Shown here piece after piece: positions 1 to 11,651 of a stretch of DNA of 64,000 bases. A program made the position numbers and the translations under genes. The notes beneath the pieces were generated by a model. The model did not search any database. It was not told the DNA's origin and worked only from the letters and a program-made list of their open reading frames with translations. The first letter of the stretch is position 1. Every line of letters begins with the position of its first letter. This DNA comes from Mytilisepta virgata (Eukaryota > Mollusca > Bivalvia > Mytilida > Mytilidae): the NCBI GenBank assembly GCA_028015205.1, contig CM051508.1, positions 19,672,001 to 19,736,000 of the forward strand, in the 5' to 3' direction.

Positions 1-3000
1 TATCAATTGAAAAATCCAGTTTGATGCCAGTTCTAAGCAGTGCTCAGTGGGGTGATTTATATCTTTGAACAGCAATTTTATAAACAATAAACAAGTTGTA
101 AAGAGGAAAATATTTTCCCATTAAATTTCCCGTTAAATTATATTGACTTATATTGGGTTGTTTTGTATTAAGATACAATTATTGTCTAAGGCAATTGTAC
201 AAGAGGCAGTTTTCCTGTTCATAATCATTATATTTTCTGACAATACACATACATATGTATATTTTAACATTATATATTTGTTAATACACAATTCTTTTGC
301 CCTAATATTTATGACATTCAATTTCCGTTATATTTTTTTCCTGTTGTTATATTCATTAGGATTAACTAATAAGTCGACAAATGTTACTGAATTACAGCCA
401 GTTTATGTAAACGGTTAGGCCTTTGCCAAAATAAAAATGTAAATCTTTTCAGGGAAGAAAATAATTTTTTCATACCAATTTTAATGTTTTAATGCACAAA
501 ATGTACATATTTTGTCGACTTAGGACTCAGTTGTGCTCCATTTCTTGGAATTTAAGATTTTATCAAAAGTGAAATTTTATCAACATATGTTTCTAGCGAC
601 GACAGGACTGTTTTAAAATTATTTACAGTGGTAGTGTCGGTTGTTGCCAGTTTTTACATTTACCTCACAGAAAAGCTATGCAAACAACATGAATTCATTA
701 TAAACATTTACAGTTTTATTTTGTTTAGTTTATTACAAGTTTTTTTTTAATTCTTTTAGTTAAACAAGTATCCTTGTGGCGTTTGGTTTGTGTGTTCCAT
801 TCTTCTGACTTTTGCACATGTTCGTAAAAGTATAACTGACGTAATCATAAAATAAAAGTCTTTGAGACCAATTTTGATGCACAAGGTGTGCACATTTCAT
901 CGATTTACGACTCATCAGTTGTGCTCAACGGGCCTAAATTGTTAAAAACTAAAACAACGTGTTGAAGAACAAATTCAAAAAATGCCAAAATTACCAAAAG
1001 GGAAAATCCAAAACCATCAAAGGACAGAACTATGAACGAGCGAGATACTCATTAGTTTTCACAAATTTTACAATTTTGTAACAGTACAGTTTAAGTTTTA
1101 ATTACGGGCTAGTATCGAAATACTAGCAACTGAGCTGGGGATACTCTCGGGGACTTGGAGTCCACCAGCAATTGGTAAGACTGAAAATCTTTGATACCAA
1201 TTAAAATCAGTAGTTATCAATATTCGGAAAACGAAATGTCGTAATAGAGAACAATGTCATCAAGCTAACCCAACATTATTTAAAAGAGATATGTGGGCGT
1301 GAGGTGAACTCACAAAACAGAGTCCCTTGGATCAATGAACTTTTGTAGCCCTCACATGAACCCCGAAATGGAGAGATCAGGGTGTCAACTGGGTAAACAT
1401 CTCCTGTAATGCTAGCCTCATCCGGCGTGTGATAACAAACGAAAGATCCATAATTCAGTAATTTACCTAGCAAGTAAACATGTACTAAAAGAATTGTTCA
1501 CTCGCTCCAGATGCCATAGGTTTGGAACCACGATTAATTTTAAAGTGCAATATTTTCTTCAGCACAACTCCAAAATTATTAGCAAATTACTTGACAAAAG
1601 GATGTCCAATGCCACACGTGGGGACGTGAGCATGTGCGACTTGAGACATATTTGAAGTGACTTTAAAGAGTTAAGTTGGCTTTTGCTTGCAGATTTCTTC
1701 AAACTATCAATTATGTGAACAAAACTAATAATTAAGAGGAGCACTGCGGTTATACAGAAACACGTTCAACCCATTAAGCAAGCCTGAAAATCATAAGACA
1801 TTCAGACACTATCTTTTATAAGTTGTCAAAATTTGGACGCTAACGTCTTACCTGTAGCAGTTTATTTGTGTTTCTGCTTTTATACAGTTTCTAGCAAACG
1901 GGAATATTATCTTTTTATAATCATCACTCCGGCAAAATATGCTAGTGGTTTTTTAGCAATATATAATGTAGTGTATTAGGACACAGATTCTGTATTGCAG
2001 GGGGACAGTGATGAATTTAATAAAGACGGTTAAACTGATGCTGTTTCACCATTTGTACCATTTCCGGCATTATTCAGACCACTGTGGACCACAATCGGTG
2101 TTGTATATTTTATTTTCAGCACCATGACACATAAACGTTTTAGTTATGGCATGGGTTCTGATGTTCAACAGTTTGGGTTATTTTTTTTGGGGCCTCAACA
2201 TTTTCTGTCTTCAACACAACTAATGAGTCTTACTTCAATGGAATATGTATATCTTGTGCAACAAGATTGGTGTTACTGAATATTTGTCTACACAAATTGT
2301 AAATGACAGATTTCTTTTAAGAAAGAATGCACATCGCTCATTAGTTATTGTGAAGGCAAAAAAAATCAAAGCCGAAATAATTTAACTCCACAATTGTTGA
2401 AACAACAGTTCCCAATGTCAAACTATTAACGATTGAAAGGTGTTGAAAAGGAAAGGCTCAAAACCAGGTCCATAATGATCTAAATAATAAATAGAATGGT
2501 AAAAAGATGAAACATCGTCATTTTATTCCTTTTATAAGATTGATCACTGCCTCCTTGTTATACAAAATCTTTGTCCCCACACGTCGAATTATATATTGGT
2601 CCAAAAAGCAATATTAGCATATTTTGCAGGTTTGATGATTTTAAGTCAATAATATTCCCGTTAATTCCGTAAACACACTTTATAACAGCAGACAAAAAAT
2701 AAACTGCAACAGGTAGGACGTAGCCGTGCACAAAACACTGATGCGTCAAAGATAGGGGCAGAGTGTTTAATTATTTCCAGGAATATATAGACACGTATAA
2801 TTGGATCAACGTCTTCTTGTATAACCACAGTGTTCAGCTAATCTAGTTGTTTTGTTCCAATAATAATATTTTGAAGAAACCAGCTATCCTCTTTATTGCC
2901 ACTTCAAATACGTGTGCCCAGTCGCACATTATCATCGTGTGGCATTTGACACGGTCAAAACCTATTACAGAGATGCAGTTACGTTTATGACCTTTTTTCA

Positions 3001-3033
3001 AATTAAAAATAATAAACATTTTTATGGTCGTCA
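1..3033. other. Intergenic AT-rich DNA, no gene recognised
   Basis: I see no exon with convincing splice sites or protein similarity here. A motif of about 55-60 bases occurs twice, near 482-545 and 875-930 (both contain a form of atgcacaa, then tcga, gactca and agttgtgctc). This suggests an old local duplication or a dispersed repeat. Open frames in the stretch are short and have no family signature. Confidence 0.5.
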
Positions 3034-3318
3034 TTAAAGTATCCGGACCATAAATGACCACGTGATTATTCAAAAGCTCCCTGATGTTCGATACAACGCA
3101 ATTGAAATGACCTGGGTTATTATCGGCAAACTTCGGAAATGTCAATATAACTAAATTATTTTTACACACTCTGCATATAAGAAACAAAGTGTGTTTCAAC
3201 TTTAGAAAAATATATACATGTATATATACTTCCAGCTTTAAATTGATTGGTCCAGCCGTTCACGGTCAAAAAGAGATACAATTTTCGATCATGATCTATT
3301 ATAGTCCGGATACCTTAA
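3034..3318. mobile_element. TTAA-flanked MITE (277 bp), piggyBac-like ends
   Basis: The element occupies 3038-3314 and is bracketed by TTAA at 3034-3037 and 3315-3318. The left terminus begins AGTATCCGGACCAT. The reverse complement of the right terminus is GGTATCCGGACTAT, so 12 of 14 positions match. A TTAA target duplication is the hallmark of piggyBac-type insertion; the superfamily assignment is inferred from that alone. A second, inverted copy lies at about 7430-7686. The minus-strand open frame through the element is a by-product of the repeat. Confidence 0.75.
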
Positions 3319-4400
3319 TAAGAACAAATATAAAAAAAAAATAAGCTGGTTTCCAGTGTAAATATTTGTAGTGAGTCCAGAGTTGACCTTTAGGCAACAA
3401 TTACATAAAAATGAAACGAATATCGCGTGCATTTTCAAAGCCAGGATACATTAACAGTCAAGAAGAATCTATACAAAACATACCTGTGCTTCTTGCCAAG
3501 TCCTTGTTTTATTCATAAACAGATAATAACTGTCTTTAAACCTAATCCAGTTATATATTGACTGATCTAAAAAAAAGAACAGAATGTATACCGTCCAAAT
3601 AAATATAAAATACTTTATTGCATGAAAAAAACCTTTTGGGTTAAGCAATACACATAAACACATATTACAGAATAAACAACAAACACATGTTCTAGCCTTT
3701 TACTTAAAGAAATGAAACTTTGTTAATAAATACATGAAAACATTTTTCTTATTGTTTTCGGTGTAAATATTCATAATTAAACTTAAAACTTCGTTACTGA
3801 AATGGTTACAAAATATTACCAAGTTCTTTGTATCTGTGATCAAAGTTTGAAGTAGCTAAAAACACTCACCAGACTTAAATTCCCCTAGGCAACAATTACT
3901 GTTACCTTTTAAAATACAGATGCTGTTCTGGAGTTATGTCGCCTTGTCCATAAAAAAAAATCAAATATGCACGAAAAATCACAAAATTAGCAATTTTTGG
4001 ATAAATTATAAAACGTGTCGACTTCAATGTGCTCAATATTTCTTGTTAAAATTTAAAACATAATTTGTTACGATAAGTATCTTTTAATGGTCAACAGCTA
4101 ATAAATGCTAAACATATAGCTTCAACTCCTATTTTGTGTTTTTATTTCAAGATAAAATAGATAAAGGTGAACGAAAATTATCATTAATTCTACAATAAAA
4201 GATAAAGTGATATTAATAGTCGACCAAATTTACAGATTCGTTGATCCGTGGCATATTTCTGTAACGTCTAAGTTCTATTTCCAGAATATATGAAATTTTG
4301 TTAATAATTGACAACTCTTGAAATTTCTCTCCTTTTTAAATATTCTTGAAGTTTTATTTCAGATTTTAATTTACTATATAGAAACAGTTGTGAGGAATTA
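3319..4400. other. Non-coding AT-rich stretch
   Basis: No exon, RNA gene or repeat boundary could be supported here. The open frames are short and their translations are low-complexity. Confidence 0.4.
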
Positions 4401-4714
4401 TTAGTCAAAGAAAGTTTTATCCAATAGCTGCTTTTCATAATGTTCATAAACTGTTACAGCTTTTTTAAAGTATTTTTTAAAAGTAATTTTAGCAAGATGA
4501 AACGGGCTATTACAGCATTCAAAATCATTTTCATCTAACTGAAATTCGGCAAATACATCTTTTGCAAAAGGGTACGAAGTGAAAATATTATCCTCATGTA
4601 AAGATTTATTTGAATTGAAAGCCTCTTTTACCAAAGGATTTATTTCACAAGTGTGAATACGAGAATAATCATAACTTGTGTTTTTATAAAATAATCTAGT
4701 GGCTATCTTCCCAG
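4401..4714 (-). CDS. Putative last coding exon, unknown protein
   Basis: A minus-strand reading frame of 103 codons ends in TAA at 4401-4403. It opens just after an AG dinucleotide in an acceptor-like context (boundary at 4714/4715). An in-frame TGA lies immediately upstream of that site, so an intron boundary fits better than a longer frame. The product is mixed and charged, not low-complexity: residues such as INPLVKEAFNSNKSLHED and ECCNSPFHLAKITFKKY look like real protein, with a Lys/Tyr-rich tail ending LLDKTFFD. I do not recognise the family. No upstream exon was found between here and about 8 kb. It could be the 3' end of a gene whose other exons I missed, or a decayed copy. Confidence 0.4.
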
Positions 4715-5942
4715 CTCAGTTTTTGGTGCTAAAGTACATGCCGTTTTTCGAATACCCAAGATGGATTTACAATATTTATGATGAACCTTTTCAAAACAAA
4801 ATTTGTCACCAAATGATAGTGTAACAGATTTGTATACTGATAAATAATTTTCCATAAACCAGACTTCACTATTATATTATAAAACAAAATAAACAAAATT
4901 AAAGTATCAAATAATTTATAAGATATTTTATAGAAAATAAAGACATCAACACCCATGTTATACCGGAATAATAAAGAATTTATTATGTCTACATGTTTCA
5001 CCACATGAGTGGCGTTATCAGGGCGGTTACAATAAGAAAAATTATTATATCACTGAAGTACATTATATGTGGACTTCCGGAAGTTGATAAAAGCGGAAGT
5101 GGTAACAAATATATAAATAGAAATGAAAGTAGAAATTGAAAATAGAAATTAAAAATAAAAGATTAAAAATAAAATGAGTTGTTTATAGAAATGGCATTGT
5201 CTTGTTGATCTGTTTATCCAAATACGATTGTATGGGTTTCGTACGTGGTAATAGAATGAAGTTCGTGTTTGGTTACTCACGTAATAATTGTTGGTTTGAC
5301 GACGTTAAAATGAAAGTAAAGGTGAAAGTTATTTATAAATTGTCTGAATTTTTTCCGAAATAGACAACACCTCACTGGACATTCCGTACCATTTCAAATG
5401 CTTCACTCTGCTTCCAAATACGTCGAAATGTTGTGAAATGTACGGTTGTCGCACAGGTAGGGAATAATACAGCTATCTGTTGTTCTAAAATGCTTAAAAT
5501 TTCGATGTGGTGTCTGGGACTTGCAATGTTTGGCGTAATATCGTAATATCAATAGGATCTTGGCACAGATTTATTCTCTAAGTACCTGGTCGGGTATTCT
5601 TAGTTATTTAGGCCTTGGACATGTAAATCATGGATTATCTGGTTGTTTCGGCTATATAAGGGTGATCATTACATGTATTCTGTGTGGTAGTGTTTGCCGT
5701 GGTAGTAATACTGTATCTATAGTTTCTTCTCTTGTTTTTTTTCTAGGTCGCTCGTTTGGACTCCTTTTGGATGTCTGTAGATGATGAGCTATCTTGGAAC
5801 TGGTCTGAATCGGCGGTTCATATAGCCGGAACAACCAGGATAATTTAGCAGAATTTACACGTGCAAGGCCTAAAAAACCCAGGCTGATGTTCACAAAGGT
5901 TTAACTTATATTTACCAGATTACAGGACATAATTAATATATA

Positions 5943-5976
<34 letters not shown>

Positions 5977-6830
5977 ATTGCTGCCAAAATGTACAAACCG
6001 GTGCAATTAAAAACAGTTAAGCATGGAAATAAGTTTGTTTGTTATAAGATGCAATATAACCATGAATTTCAAAGATCACATTTTAGCATTTAAAAGTTAT
6101 TTAGTGTCAGTTTACCATAATACGGAAAGTCTTTGATGCTGACGTACATTGTAATAGAGCTTTGTCTCAGATCCTTTTCGAAAACATATCAAAATTTATT
6201 TAAAAAAAAAAAAAACATTTATAACATTGTTTGTTCTCGCATATTGGATGACAACAACATCTTTTGAAAGGTTATTATATTGAATATTAAATGAAAGTAT
6301 AACTAACCCGATAAATAATTCAGTATTAAGGTAAGGTTTGCGCTCTCCTTGGATTTTTATCATCATAATATTGTAGTAATGTGATATATTTATATGATCC
6401 TCTCTTATTTTGTGGCGTTTTTAAGAAAATCGCCCGTCCAGTTTTTTTGTAAGAACAGCTCAAAATTTGGATTTTTGGTAGTTTTGTCACAATGTATTTA
6501 TTTTACTATTTTGAAGAAAAAAATTATCTAAGTATCAAAACTATTAAAGATTTTAATGAAAATTGTAAAATCGTTATGTTCTAGATATTATTTAATATCA
6601 AATTTGTATGAAAAGTTTAGAAAAAATCACGAAAACACAACATTTTAACATTTCCTTGAAAAAATAAAAACGTTGCCATGGCAACAAAAAGGTGACTGTC
6701 CTGTTTCCGGATCCCACGATTTCATGAGAAATCATAGATTTAAATATTTCCATTATAATGGAAACGGATGCTATATTAACCCCTCTTAAACACATAAATA
6801 GAGTATTTGTCGCGTTTTGTAAGAAAATCA
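4715..6830. other. Non-coding stretch with a TA microsatellite
   Basis: A (TA)n run lies at about 5947-5973 and an A-run at about 6201-6214. Overlapping open frames on both strands near 5560-5894 have no signature I recognise and may be a decayed repeat. Confidence 0.4.
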
Positions 6831-6834
6831 ATCA

Positions 6835-7075
6835 CTGAAAAACGTTTTTTGTCCCCCGTCGGAACGCAATGCGGGGACATAGAAATGCCGGGCGTACATC
6901 CATCTGTCCCTATGGCTATATTCATTTGCAGATTTTTGATGAAATTCATATGGAAGACTTGTTTTGATAGTATCTAGATCAAGTTTAAATCCGAGTGCAG
7001 TAAAACAAAGTACCAAGCAAATATTGTGTTGCATCTGTTTAACTTGCATTGTGGCGCAATGTATATTCAACTATA
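6835..7075 (-). repeat. Terminal part of a hairpin-ended repeat element (minus orientation)
   Basis: Read on the minus strand, this stretch ends in a GC-rich hairpin (gtccccgcattgcgttccg, then acgggggac), preceded by a ggacagatggatgtacgcc stretch. The element at 43380-43446 ends the same way (ggacggacggacgcc, then a ccccgca...gcgggg hairpin). It is therefore another, truncated copy of that repeat class. Confidence 0.6.
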
Positions 7076-7101
7076 AAACATGCCTCATGCATGGCATGTG
7101 T

Positions 7102-7146
7102 TTTTTTTTTTTTTTTGTGTTGTTTTTTGTTTTTTTTTTTTTTTTT
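7102..7146. repeat. T-rich low-complexity tract
   Basis: This is an almost pure T tract with scattered G. It has no other feature. Confidence 0.9.
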
Positions 7147-7429
7147 GTTTTTGTTATGTATGAAAAATACTACATAGTTTTCCCTTTTTGTATTCTAAAT
7201 AGAAATAAAAAAAACATCAAATTATAAATGTCATAGGCTCTGACCTGCATGAAGGAACCCATCCCTCAGCTAACCATATCCCTACCAAATTATAGCTCTA
7301 CAGCAAAAGAATGGGCCCTAAAGCAGATGAAGACCAGACAATCAATGGACATTTTTATTGAACTTATGAAGTCAAAATACACGTAGCTATTCAAAATCTC
7401 TTCTTGAACTGTTAGAGGTTAGATTTTCA

Positions 7430-7686
7430 GTTCATGATCGTAAATTGTATCTCGTTTTGACCGTGAATGGCTGAACCAAACAATTTAAAACTGGGATTTT
7501 GTATATATATTTTTCTCAACTTGAAACACACTTTGTTGCTTATATGCAGAGTCTGTAAAAATAAGTTAGTTATATTGACATTTCCGAAGTTTGTCGATAT
7601 TTACCGAGGTCATTTCAATTGCATTGTATGGAACATCCGGGAACTTTGGAATAATCACGTGGTCATTTATGGTACGGATACCTTAA
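7430..7686. mobile_element. Inverted, truncated copy of the 277-bp TTAA MITE
   Basis: The sequence matches the reverse complement of 3038-3290, including a shared stretch close to tgaccgtgaa.ggctg.accaa and the terminus ggtacggatacc followed by TTAA at 7683-7686. The opposite terminus is not recognisable, so this copy is truncated or diverged at its left end. The plus-strand open frame at 7467-7691 belongs to the repeat. Confidence 0.7.
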
Positions 7687-7874
7687 GATAAGTTAGAAAA
7701 CATAGTAGGATATTTATTTCAACAAGAAATATTGAGACAGTCGCATAAAATATTACTGCCTGTTAAGCATATTTTTCCTCGTAACAAGTGTTCTGCATAT
7801 TATCGTCATTTGTAGACATATACAAGTCCATAAATTTAAATGATTCACAAATAAGAAACTACAAAATTCTTTAA

Positions 7875-8120
7875 CTACATAAAATCATGTAACCTGCTAT
7901 GAAAAGAAAACAGGGCAATTTCATGTTCTACTTCTGTCAACTTACGTACCAAACTAAAATGATTAAGCTTGCATAGATTTTGCATATTAACTACTTTTTT
8001 CTGAAATATTTTCAATAGATCCGTTAAAGATTTAACACTTTTTGACAAGCTAGTCTTTTCGCTGTCCCTTAATTTTATGAATATCGTCTCTTTGAGTATA
8101 AAGTGGTCGAAGTCACTCAC
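7875..8120 (-). CDS. Unassigned open frame, possible exon
   Basis: An 81-codon minus-strand frame opens without ATG (the first codon shown is GTG) and ends in TAG. The translation is Lys/Leu-rich with a helical look (SVKSLTDLLKIFQKK, VRKLTEVEHEIALF), possibly a coiled coil. It lies downstream of the PAN-like exon at 9351-9669 on the same strand. However, no acceptor here matches that exon's phase 1, so I do not join them. It may be a chance frame. Confidence 0.2.
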   Translation of the reverse strand: MSDFDHFILKETIFIKLRDSEKTSLSKSVKSLTDLLKIFQKKVVNMQNLCKLNHFSLVRKLTEVEHEIALFSFHSRLHDFM

Positions 8121-8717
8121 ATTACTAGTTTAGCTAGCTAGCAAGATAAAACACAATAATATTGAATAAAATTTATTCAATTGAGCAATATAAGAATTCA
8201 CTCGTAAGAATGTTAAAAAATTTTTAATTCGAACGGAAAATATTTTGGGAAACAAAATAACGTCTCGTTAATTTCGTTCTTGCTACAAAATTTTCTTAAC
8301 GATCGAAATATTTATTTCCAAAGTTTCATTATAGATTCATACAATTAGAAGATAATTTTGGCATGACGGAAAAACTGCAATATGTATACGTATTGTAGTT
8401 TTACTAAGGGAAAAATGTCTCTAATCCAAAATTTCCTAGAGAGAAAAGTGACAAGCCAGTTTTTCGCCATGGGAGAAATGTCCATAAGGGGAAACGCCTA
8501 TATAACACCGGCACCGAATTTATCATTCTTAGGAATGTACTCTGCTAAGATTGGTTAAATTATGTTTAGTGGTAATGTTTCCGGATGCCATTTGCTGGCA
8601 ATAGCTCCAGATGGACTTTAAAATAAAGAATTTTCGGCATGCATATAAAGATAATGATTATTATGAACTCATATAATAAGTTCACTGCATTTGAACAGTT
8701 TTGTTTATTTTTTTTTT

Positions 8718-8920
8718 TGGTTGGGGTTTCACGCCGTTTTCAGCACATTTGGCTATTTCGCGGCGGTCAGTTTTTATTGGTGGAGGAAGCCGGAGTACCC
8801 AGAGAGAACCACCCACCTTCGGAACACACCCCGCCACATGTGAGATTCGAATTCACAACCTCAGTGTTGACAGGCTAGTGATCATTAGTAGTCATGACGA
8901 ACTATCTAGACTACTCGGCC
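8718..8920 (-). mobile_element. tRNA-derived SINE, family A, copy 1
   Basis: On the minus strand the head has a tRNA-like B-box region (gagttcgaa/gattcg type) near the gtcatgacgaacta motif. It is followed by a conserved body containing gaagccggagtaccc and the 3' part cgccgttttcagcaca. Five further copies are found in the window. This copy lacks part of the body present in the others (the ggaaaattggcaatccttg segment). Confidence 0.8.
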
Positions 8921-9350
8921 TGAACAGATTTGTATTCCGAATAGCTGATTTTAAATTTGGTATTACGTTCGATAATAACGAAATATTTTTAAATACTCTA
9001 AATTCTTCAAAACTGAAGAAGAAAACTCCTTAAATGTTTTTAGTATTGTGCATTCTTAACTTATTTAGAATAAATTTCGTTGTTTTTTTTAAATAAATAT
9101 CTGATTTTCTCTAATAGTTTGTTCTGTACAAACTACCATTTTTTTGAAAATTGAAATTGTTTACAATTTATGAATGATAACAATTCAATAGTATTTCACC
9201 TGTTTAATATGAAAATGTATCATGCTATTTTATTTTATATAAAGTGTGTTTTGAACTTTGAAAATTTTTTGTTTTGATATTTGCTACAGAACATAACAAG
9301 CCTGAATTTAAAGTTAATATTATAAATTATTGAAAATACTAAAGTATTAC

Positions 9351-9669
9351 CAGCCTTCTGAAAAAACAACGAGTCTTGGAATTCTTCAAGAATCGGGGTA
9401 TTACAGCCGCCAGACGTTCCAATCACACACTCTTTCTTTGAACTGTCAATCTGGCCCCAACAACAATCGTCGTATTGCTGACAATTTAAAAGACATTTAA
9501 TTTTCGATTCCGTAAAAACTGATTTCATTGTGCTTGAATCGTAAATCTCGACATGTTTTTGTTTTTTTACACTGTATGTTTGTGATACCGTTTGTCCAAT
9601 CTCCAAAACCACAACTTCTGGAATTATAAATACCGTAAGTAATATTAGATCAAATATTTCTAAGAACAT
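9351..9669 (-). CDS. First exon of a secreted Cys-rich (PAN/Apple-like) protein, copy 1
   Basis: The exon encodes 106 residues plus one base and ends at a GTAATA donor (CAGAAGGCTG|gtaata). The ATG at 9667-9669 opens a hydrophobic N-terminus (FDLILLTVFIIPEVVVL) that looks like a signal peptide. A Cys-rich module follows, with Cys at about 59, 63, 69, 70, 81 and 89 in the pattern CLLNCQQYDDCCWG...KKEC. That spacing resembles the start of PAN/Apple domains, which bind protein or carbohydrate outside cells; this assignment is by motif only. The rest of the gene should lie to the left but I could not identify its exons. A paralogous exon lies at 16415-16745, and a TATA box sits about 145 bp upstream. 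Confidence 0.65.
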
Positions 9670-9812
9670 GATTGTATCAAGGATGGTTGTCAGAATGACA
9701 ATCCAATGTTGTCAACGAAAACTTTAAATTGACTGCATACTTTATTTCATTGGTTATAGCCTTTTAAATGAGATGTTAAAGGAGTTGAATATTATTAATA
9801 TTTTATTGTACA

Positions 9813-9820
9813 CTTTTATA
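9813..9820 (-). promoter_or_regulatory. TATA box of PAN-like gene copy 1
   Basis: The minus strand reads gtcTATAAAAGtgtacaa about 145 bases upstream of the ATG at 9669. The same motif with the same flanks occurs upstream of the paralogue (16912-16919). Conservation across the duplication and TATA identity support a core promoter; the transcription start is not determined. Confidence 0.55.
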
Positions 9821-10214
9821 GACTTCCGTTACCTTTTCTTACATTGGGATCGGACTTCACGGTCATTAAATCTGTCACACATTAAATTAACTCATTATTT
9901 TGTGAATATCTATCATCCAAATAAAACTGTATCTATCTAACTAAACCACCTATAAAAATTGTGAAGAGGATGATCCTTGCTTCGGATGATTGAAATTTTG
10001 TTTCACGAGGATATGTTTCTCAAAATTATAAAATGTTATAAGAAAAAAACATGTAAAAAACTTTATGAAGTAGTCAATAAAGTGAAATTCATTCGCCAGC
10101 GTACCAAAAAAGATTTTGTCCTGTGTGAACACGGCTGATGACAAGTGCGATTTCCCAGTGGAGTGTACGTAACCCAAACGAATCTGCTCCAGAGGTTGAA
10201 TAAGCAATATACTA

Positions 10215-10385
10215 AGGGTGTGTTTGGATATACGCCTAAGGTGACCTATGGTTACCCATGGGTACTATGGTTAGAAATTTTGAGTAATAAATCTGACCAT
10301 GGGTGACCTCTTGTACCCAAAGCCCACCCCGTTTTTGTTCATTTACTATCCATAGGTTGCCAATCCTACCCACAGTGGAGATCAT
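10215..10385. repeat. Candidate terminus of a DNA transposon
   Basis: The stretch begins taaGGGTGTGTTTGG and then holds several mutually inverted ggtaacc/ggtgacc and cccatgg motifs (tatggttacccatggg, accatgggtgacc). This subterminal style, with a TAA at the edge, would suit the left end of the Harbinger element whose genes lie at 11.5-13 kb. I could not find the matching right end, so the link is tentative. Confidence 0.3.
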
Positions 10386-11044
10386 GGTTAGGTCGAATTA
10401 TTACATCAAAACATGGCTAAAAGCATTGTCAAGGAGGTTGGCCTTAATGAAGAAATTGTTCTTATTAATTTTCCACTAGCAAAACACTGAATCAGAAATT
10501 CGATTTGCAATATGCGTTTGATAATAAGTTTAATAAATAGAAAATTCCTAACAACAGCCTAGTTAAAATTCAAATTTAAGGTGTCAAATTTTTGTTTTCT
10601 GTGTTATTTTTACAGCATATTAACATTCAACAATAGCCTGTATTTTGTTCTGGTTTATGGTTTTTCCTAAATCGAAGAGAAATATCCAAATTCTCACCTT
10701 TTCCCTTTAACAGATAACAAGTTGCAGGATGAATCAATTTACTTGTGTTCATTGTGTTTATTTGTACTCCCCGCGAAGCAGATGCCTCAATCCCGCATTT
10801 CTACCAATTTCTGAGGATTTACAAATACAATTTATATTTGAAATGTCCATATATTGTACCTATATTGTATATTTACGCGTCATATATATGTAGGTACATA
10901 ATGTCCCCTGCCACAATATACATGATATAAACTTTCATTTAACCTACCACGTGTCTGTGCTGTATTATCAGTGGGCGTGTGATGTCTACTTTTGTATATG
11001 GTACGCACAGTTTATTAAGGATTTTTAATGACTTTGATATATGT

Positions 11045-11441
11045 TTAAGGATGTTCGATTGTGACGTTTCTGACTTTTGATAAAAGTCCTCTGGAGTGTT
11101 CATAGGAAATACATTGGAATTTTTTTTGCCCAGGAACCCTTATATTTATTTCATTTTCTCAAGGAACTTCTTTCAAATGTTCAGTTTGTAAAATATTTCA
11201 AAAATGTAGTTATTCCTTCCATACGTTTTAAACATCTTTCAATATTATTTTCTAAATGTATTTCTTATGAACAATCCAGAGAAAAAAATTATCTCGCCAA
11301 AAATTTTAACTTTTCAGTTGATAATATCTGAAAAAGAAGTACACGAACATATACTTTTTTGTTTATAATTTTAAAGCATTTCACATTCATTTGTAAAAAA
11401 TGTATAATTTAGGAAAACGTTGTTATTTTGAACATCCTTGA
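11045..11441. mobile_element. TTAA MITE, diverged relative of the 390-bp family
   Basis: The element spans 11049-11437. It has TTAA on the left (11045-11048) and TTGA on the right (11438-11441). Its ends are GGATGTTC and GAACATCC, and its 389 bp matches the 383-391 bp of the three copies at 22.6, 47.9 and 56.7 kb. It also shares the tttttttgccca internal block. The open frame inside it is a by-product. Confidence 0.6.
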
Positions 11442-11474
11442 TTTGCGTCCCTTTATCATATAGTTACACCATAA

Positions 11475-11651
11475 ATGCTCATGCAAAAGCAGTATGACGT
11501 TTTGACTGTGCAAGAAGAGAAATTTGTGCTTGAAAAAACAAAAATTAAACTGGAAAATATTAAATTAGAGTTGGAAATTGGAAGACTTCAGCAGTGGGCA
11601 AATCAGGAAGATGACGCATATCTCACCTTGCAAGCTTTAAATGATAATTAG
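11475..11651 (+). pseudogene. C-terminal tail of a Harbinger Myb/SANT-like protein (fragment)
   Basis: A 58-codon plus-strand frame ends in TAG. An in-frame TAA lies directly before its first ATG, so it is a last exon or a truncated relic. The product is a heptad-like helix rich in Glu, Lys and Leu (EEKFVLEKTKIKLENIKL), followed by an acidic end. Animal Harbinger transposons carry two convergent or adjacent genes: a DDE nuclease and a Myb-like DNA-binding protein ending in such a coiled coil. Its position, tail to tail with the HARBI1-like frame, is the basis for the assignment. The SANT domain itself was not found upstream. Confidence 0.45.

Larger units (their letters stand above)
8548..9960. 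repeat. Duplicated segment, copy 1 (paralogue of 15690-17455)
   Basis: Long blocks match the second copy closely: 8548-8700 with 15690-15850, 9060-9780 with 16095-16880, and a shorter block near 9885-9960 with 17385-17460. Copy 1 carries a SINE (8718-8920) where copy 2 has unrelated sequence. The duplication includes a first exon, its upstream TATA box and downstream intron sequence. Confidence 0.8.

Noticed and set aside
1276..1473. 65-codon minus-strand frame
   Set aside because: No splice support or family recognised; may be part of a dispersed repeat but I could not show a second copy.
2843..3199. 118-codon minus-strand frame similar to a plus-strand frame at 7467-7691
   Set aside because: The similarity is due to two copies of a TTAA MITE; both frames are repeat-derived.
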